Shown here in pieces: positions 24,342 to 25,626 of a DNA stretch of 25,626 nucleotides (its first letter is position 1; every line of letters starts with the position of its first letter). This DNA comes from Burkholderiales bacterium (GTDB taxonomy: Bacteria; Pseudomonadota; Gammaproteobacteria; Burkholderiales; Casimicrobiaceae). The stretch spans positions 1-25,626 of the forward strand of contig JANXNO010000054.1 of the NCBI GenBank assembly GCA_025354075.1, in the 5' to 3' direction. Made by a program: the position numbers and the translations under genes. Under the pieces are notes generated by a model, which saw only the letters and a list, made by a program, of their open reading frames with translations, was not told where the DNA came from and searched no databases.

Positions 24342-25239
24342 CCAGCGCGTCGCGATTGGCTGGCTGTTCGCTGGCATATCGCTGTTTGCCACCATGGACG
24401 CAGCGGCGAAATGGGTGTCGCGCACCTATCCGCTCACTGCCGCCGTGTGGCTACGCTACCTGGTGCCGACCTTGCTGGTGGGTGGGTATCTGGTGGCGAC
24501 GCGGGGGTTTAAGTTTGCGCATGCTGCGCGACCGGGTATTCAAATTTTGCGCGGCATCACGCTGGTGATCAGCACGCTGTGCTTCTGGACGGCGCTATCG
24601 CATCTACCGTTGGTCGAGGCAGCCACAGTGTCGTTTATCGGCCCGACGATAGTGGTTATTTTTGCCGCGCTGCTGCTTGGCGAGCGGCCCAAGCGCACGC
24701 ACTGGATTGCACTTGCCATTGGCTTTCTTGGGGTGCTGATTGCGTTGCGACCGGGGATTGCGCATGCAGGCGTCGGTGCGATTGCAGCGCTGGCGTCAGC
24801 GGCTTTTTATTCGCTGTATCTTGTGCTGACACGCAAGGTTGCCGGCGAGGCGGACGCATTGGTGTTGCTCTTCCACGCCAATGCTATCGGCGCTCTGGCG
24901 CTCACGGTCATTTCGCCAGCTACGGCGCGCATGCCCATGATCCTGGCTGAGTGGATGATCCTGCCTGCCCTGGGCGTGTTCGGCGCGCTGGGGCATTGGT
25001 GCATGATCAAAGCATATTCCCATGCCGATGCGGCAACGCTCGCACCATTTATGTATGTCCAGCTGCTGGTAGCCACGTTTTATGGCTGGTTGATTTATGA
25101 CAATTTGCCGGACGGCTTTACGCTGCTGGGCATGATCGTGATTCTCGCTAGTGGCCTTTATGTCTTAAACGAAGGTCGCAAGACCGATCGCGCGCTGCAG
25201 TCAGCCCGAGCAGATGAGGTTTCGGCTACCCCTGAGTAG
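24331..25239 (+). CDS. EamA/DMT-family transporter
   Basis: This is a protein of about 302 residues with ten predicted membrane helices in two similar EamA halves, the second beginning near GAIAALASAAFYSLYLVLTRK. Such proteins export amino acids, nucleobases or other metabolites; the substrate is unknown. SFIGPTIVVIFAALLLGERPKRTHWIALAIGFLGVLI (end of the first half) is typical. The start appears to be TTG at 24331, with AGAGG about nine bases upstream; it overlaps the lolD end by 11 bases. Another TTG at 24310 is in frame, while the first ATG comes only inside the first helix. Cotranscription with the Lol genes is likely, but a functional link is not evident. Confidence 0.88.
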   Translation: MPPNQRVAIGWLFAGISLFATMDAAAKWVSRTYPLTAAVWLRYLVPTLLVGGYLVATRGFKFAHAARPGIQILRGITLVISTLCFWTALSHLPLVEAATVSFIGPTIVVIFAALLLGERPKRTHWIALAIGFLGVLIALRPGIAHAGVGAIAALASAAFYSLYLVLTRKVAGEADALVLLFHANAIGALALTVISPATARMPMILAEWMILPALGVFGALGHWCMIKAYSHADAATLAPFMYVQLLVATFYGWLIYDNLPDGFTLLGMIVILASGLYVLNEGRKTDRALQSARADEVSATPE

Positions 25240-25626
25240 ATTTCGTCGCAGGGGCCAGCAGCATTTTCAACCAGGCGCAGAACTCTCCTGCGGGCATCGG
25301 ATTGGCAAACAGAAATCCCTGCATTGCCCGGCAGCCGAGTGACTCAAGGCACTGGCGTTGCGCTTCGGTTTCCACGCCCTCAGCGACCGCCGTCAGCCCG
25401 AGTCCTTGCGCCAGTTCTAGAATTGAATTTACGATAGCAGCAGCGCTGTGGGTTCCGGGCAGTTCGACGATGAAACTGCGATCGATCTTGAGCTTTTCGA
25501 TGGGCAACGTGCGCAGCCGCGATAGCGACGAAAATCCGGTGCCAAAGTCATCAATGGCGAGCGTAATATTTTCTTTGCGAAGCGTGGCGAGCGACATCGG
25601 TACCGTCGGATCTTCGCTCATCAGCA
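25226..25626 (-). CDS. EAL-domain cyclic-di-GMP phosphodiesterase-like protein (C-terminal part)
   Basis: This is an incomplete gene. The frame is open to the right edge of the window, and the Met at 25621 is internal to the domain rather than the start. The visible 133 or so residues are the C-terminal half of an EAL domain, with AIDDFGTGFSSLSRL (Asp-Asp metal site and loop 6 region), LKIDRSFI (catalytic lysine) and AVAEGVET (conserved glutamate). EAL domains hydrolyse cyclic di-GMP to pGpG, and these motifs look intact; the EAL motif itself is outside the window. The gene ends convergently, overlapping the EamA gene tail by 14 bases. N-terminal sensor or GGDEF domains cannot be seen. Confidence 0.93.
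   Translation of the reverse strand, partial: LMSEDPTVPMSLATLRKENITLAIDDFGTGFSSLSRLRTLPIEKLKIDRSFIVELPGTHSAAAIVNSILELAQGLGLTAVAEGVETEAQRQCLESLGCRAMQGFLFANPMPAGEFCAWLKMLLAPATKSTQG

Overview
The window looks like chromosomal DNA of a betaproteobacterium, probably of the Burkholderiales. The evidence is moderately high GC, a proteobacterial ureDABCEFG order, an Anbu proteasome homologue with alpha-E and ATP-grasp partners, a B12-dependent ribonucleotide reductase of nearly 1000 residues, and a LolD pair with a single Lol permease. The genus cannot be fixed from sequence reading alone. Genes are dense, with no gene-free stretch over about 260 bases. I see no tRNA, rRNA, CRISPR array, integrase or transposase.

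Region 1 (about 186-6662, + strand) is one polycistronic urease unit. It starts with a BenE-family membrane transporter whose stop overlaps the ureD start, followed by ureD, ureA, ureB, ureC, ureE, ureF and ureG. It has three unusual features: the BenE-type carrier coupled to ureD, a lysine/alanine-rich tail on UreB, and an extra segment of about 28 codons inside UreC that coincides with an 85-bp palindromic repeat-like element. A second REP-like hairpin lies between ureC and ureE.

Region 2 (about 6792-14453) holds a universal stress protein on the - strand. Divergent from it is a + strand series: beta-carbonic anhydrase, a nitronate monooxygenase-like flavoprotein, an NnrS membrane protein, an adenosylcobalamin-dependent ribonucleotide reductase (NrdJ) and a hemerythrin-domain protein. 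NnrS, the oxygen-independent reductase and the hemerythrin suggest a low-oxygen or nitric-oxide-stress theme (inference). The carbonic anhydrase may also handle the CO2/bicarbonate made by the neighbouring urease.

Region 3 (about 14616-22113) contains a scattered Anbu locus. On the - strand are a Bcr/CflA-type efflux protein, the Anbu peptidase, and a secreted serine hydrolase of the beta-lactamase/esterase fold. A + strand MHS-type transporter follows, and then the - strand alpha-E protein and circularly permuted ATP-grasp enzyme, which are translationally coupled. Anbu, alpha-E and ATP-grasp are normally close together with a transglutaminase-like gene. Here the transglutaminase is absent from the window and unrelated genes separate Anbu from its partners.

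Region 4 (about 22376 to the end) has a Lol-type lipoprotein-release permease, its ATPase LolD, an overlapping EamA/DMT transporter, and the C-terminal part of an EAL-domain protein running off the right edge on the - strand.
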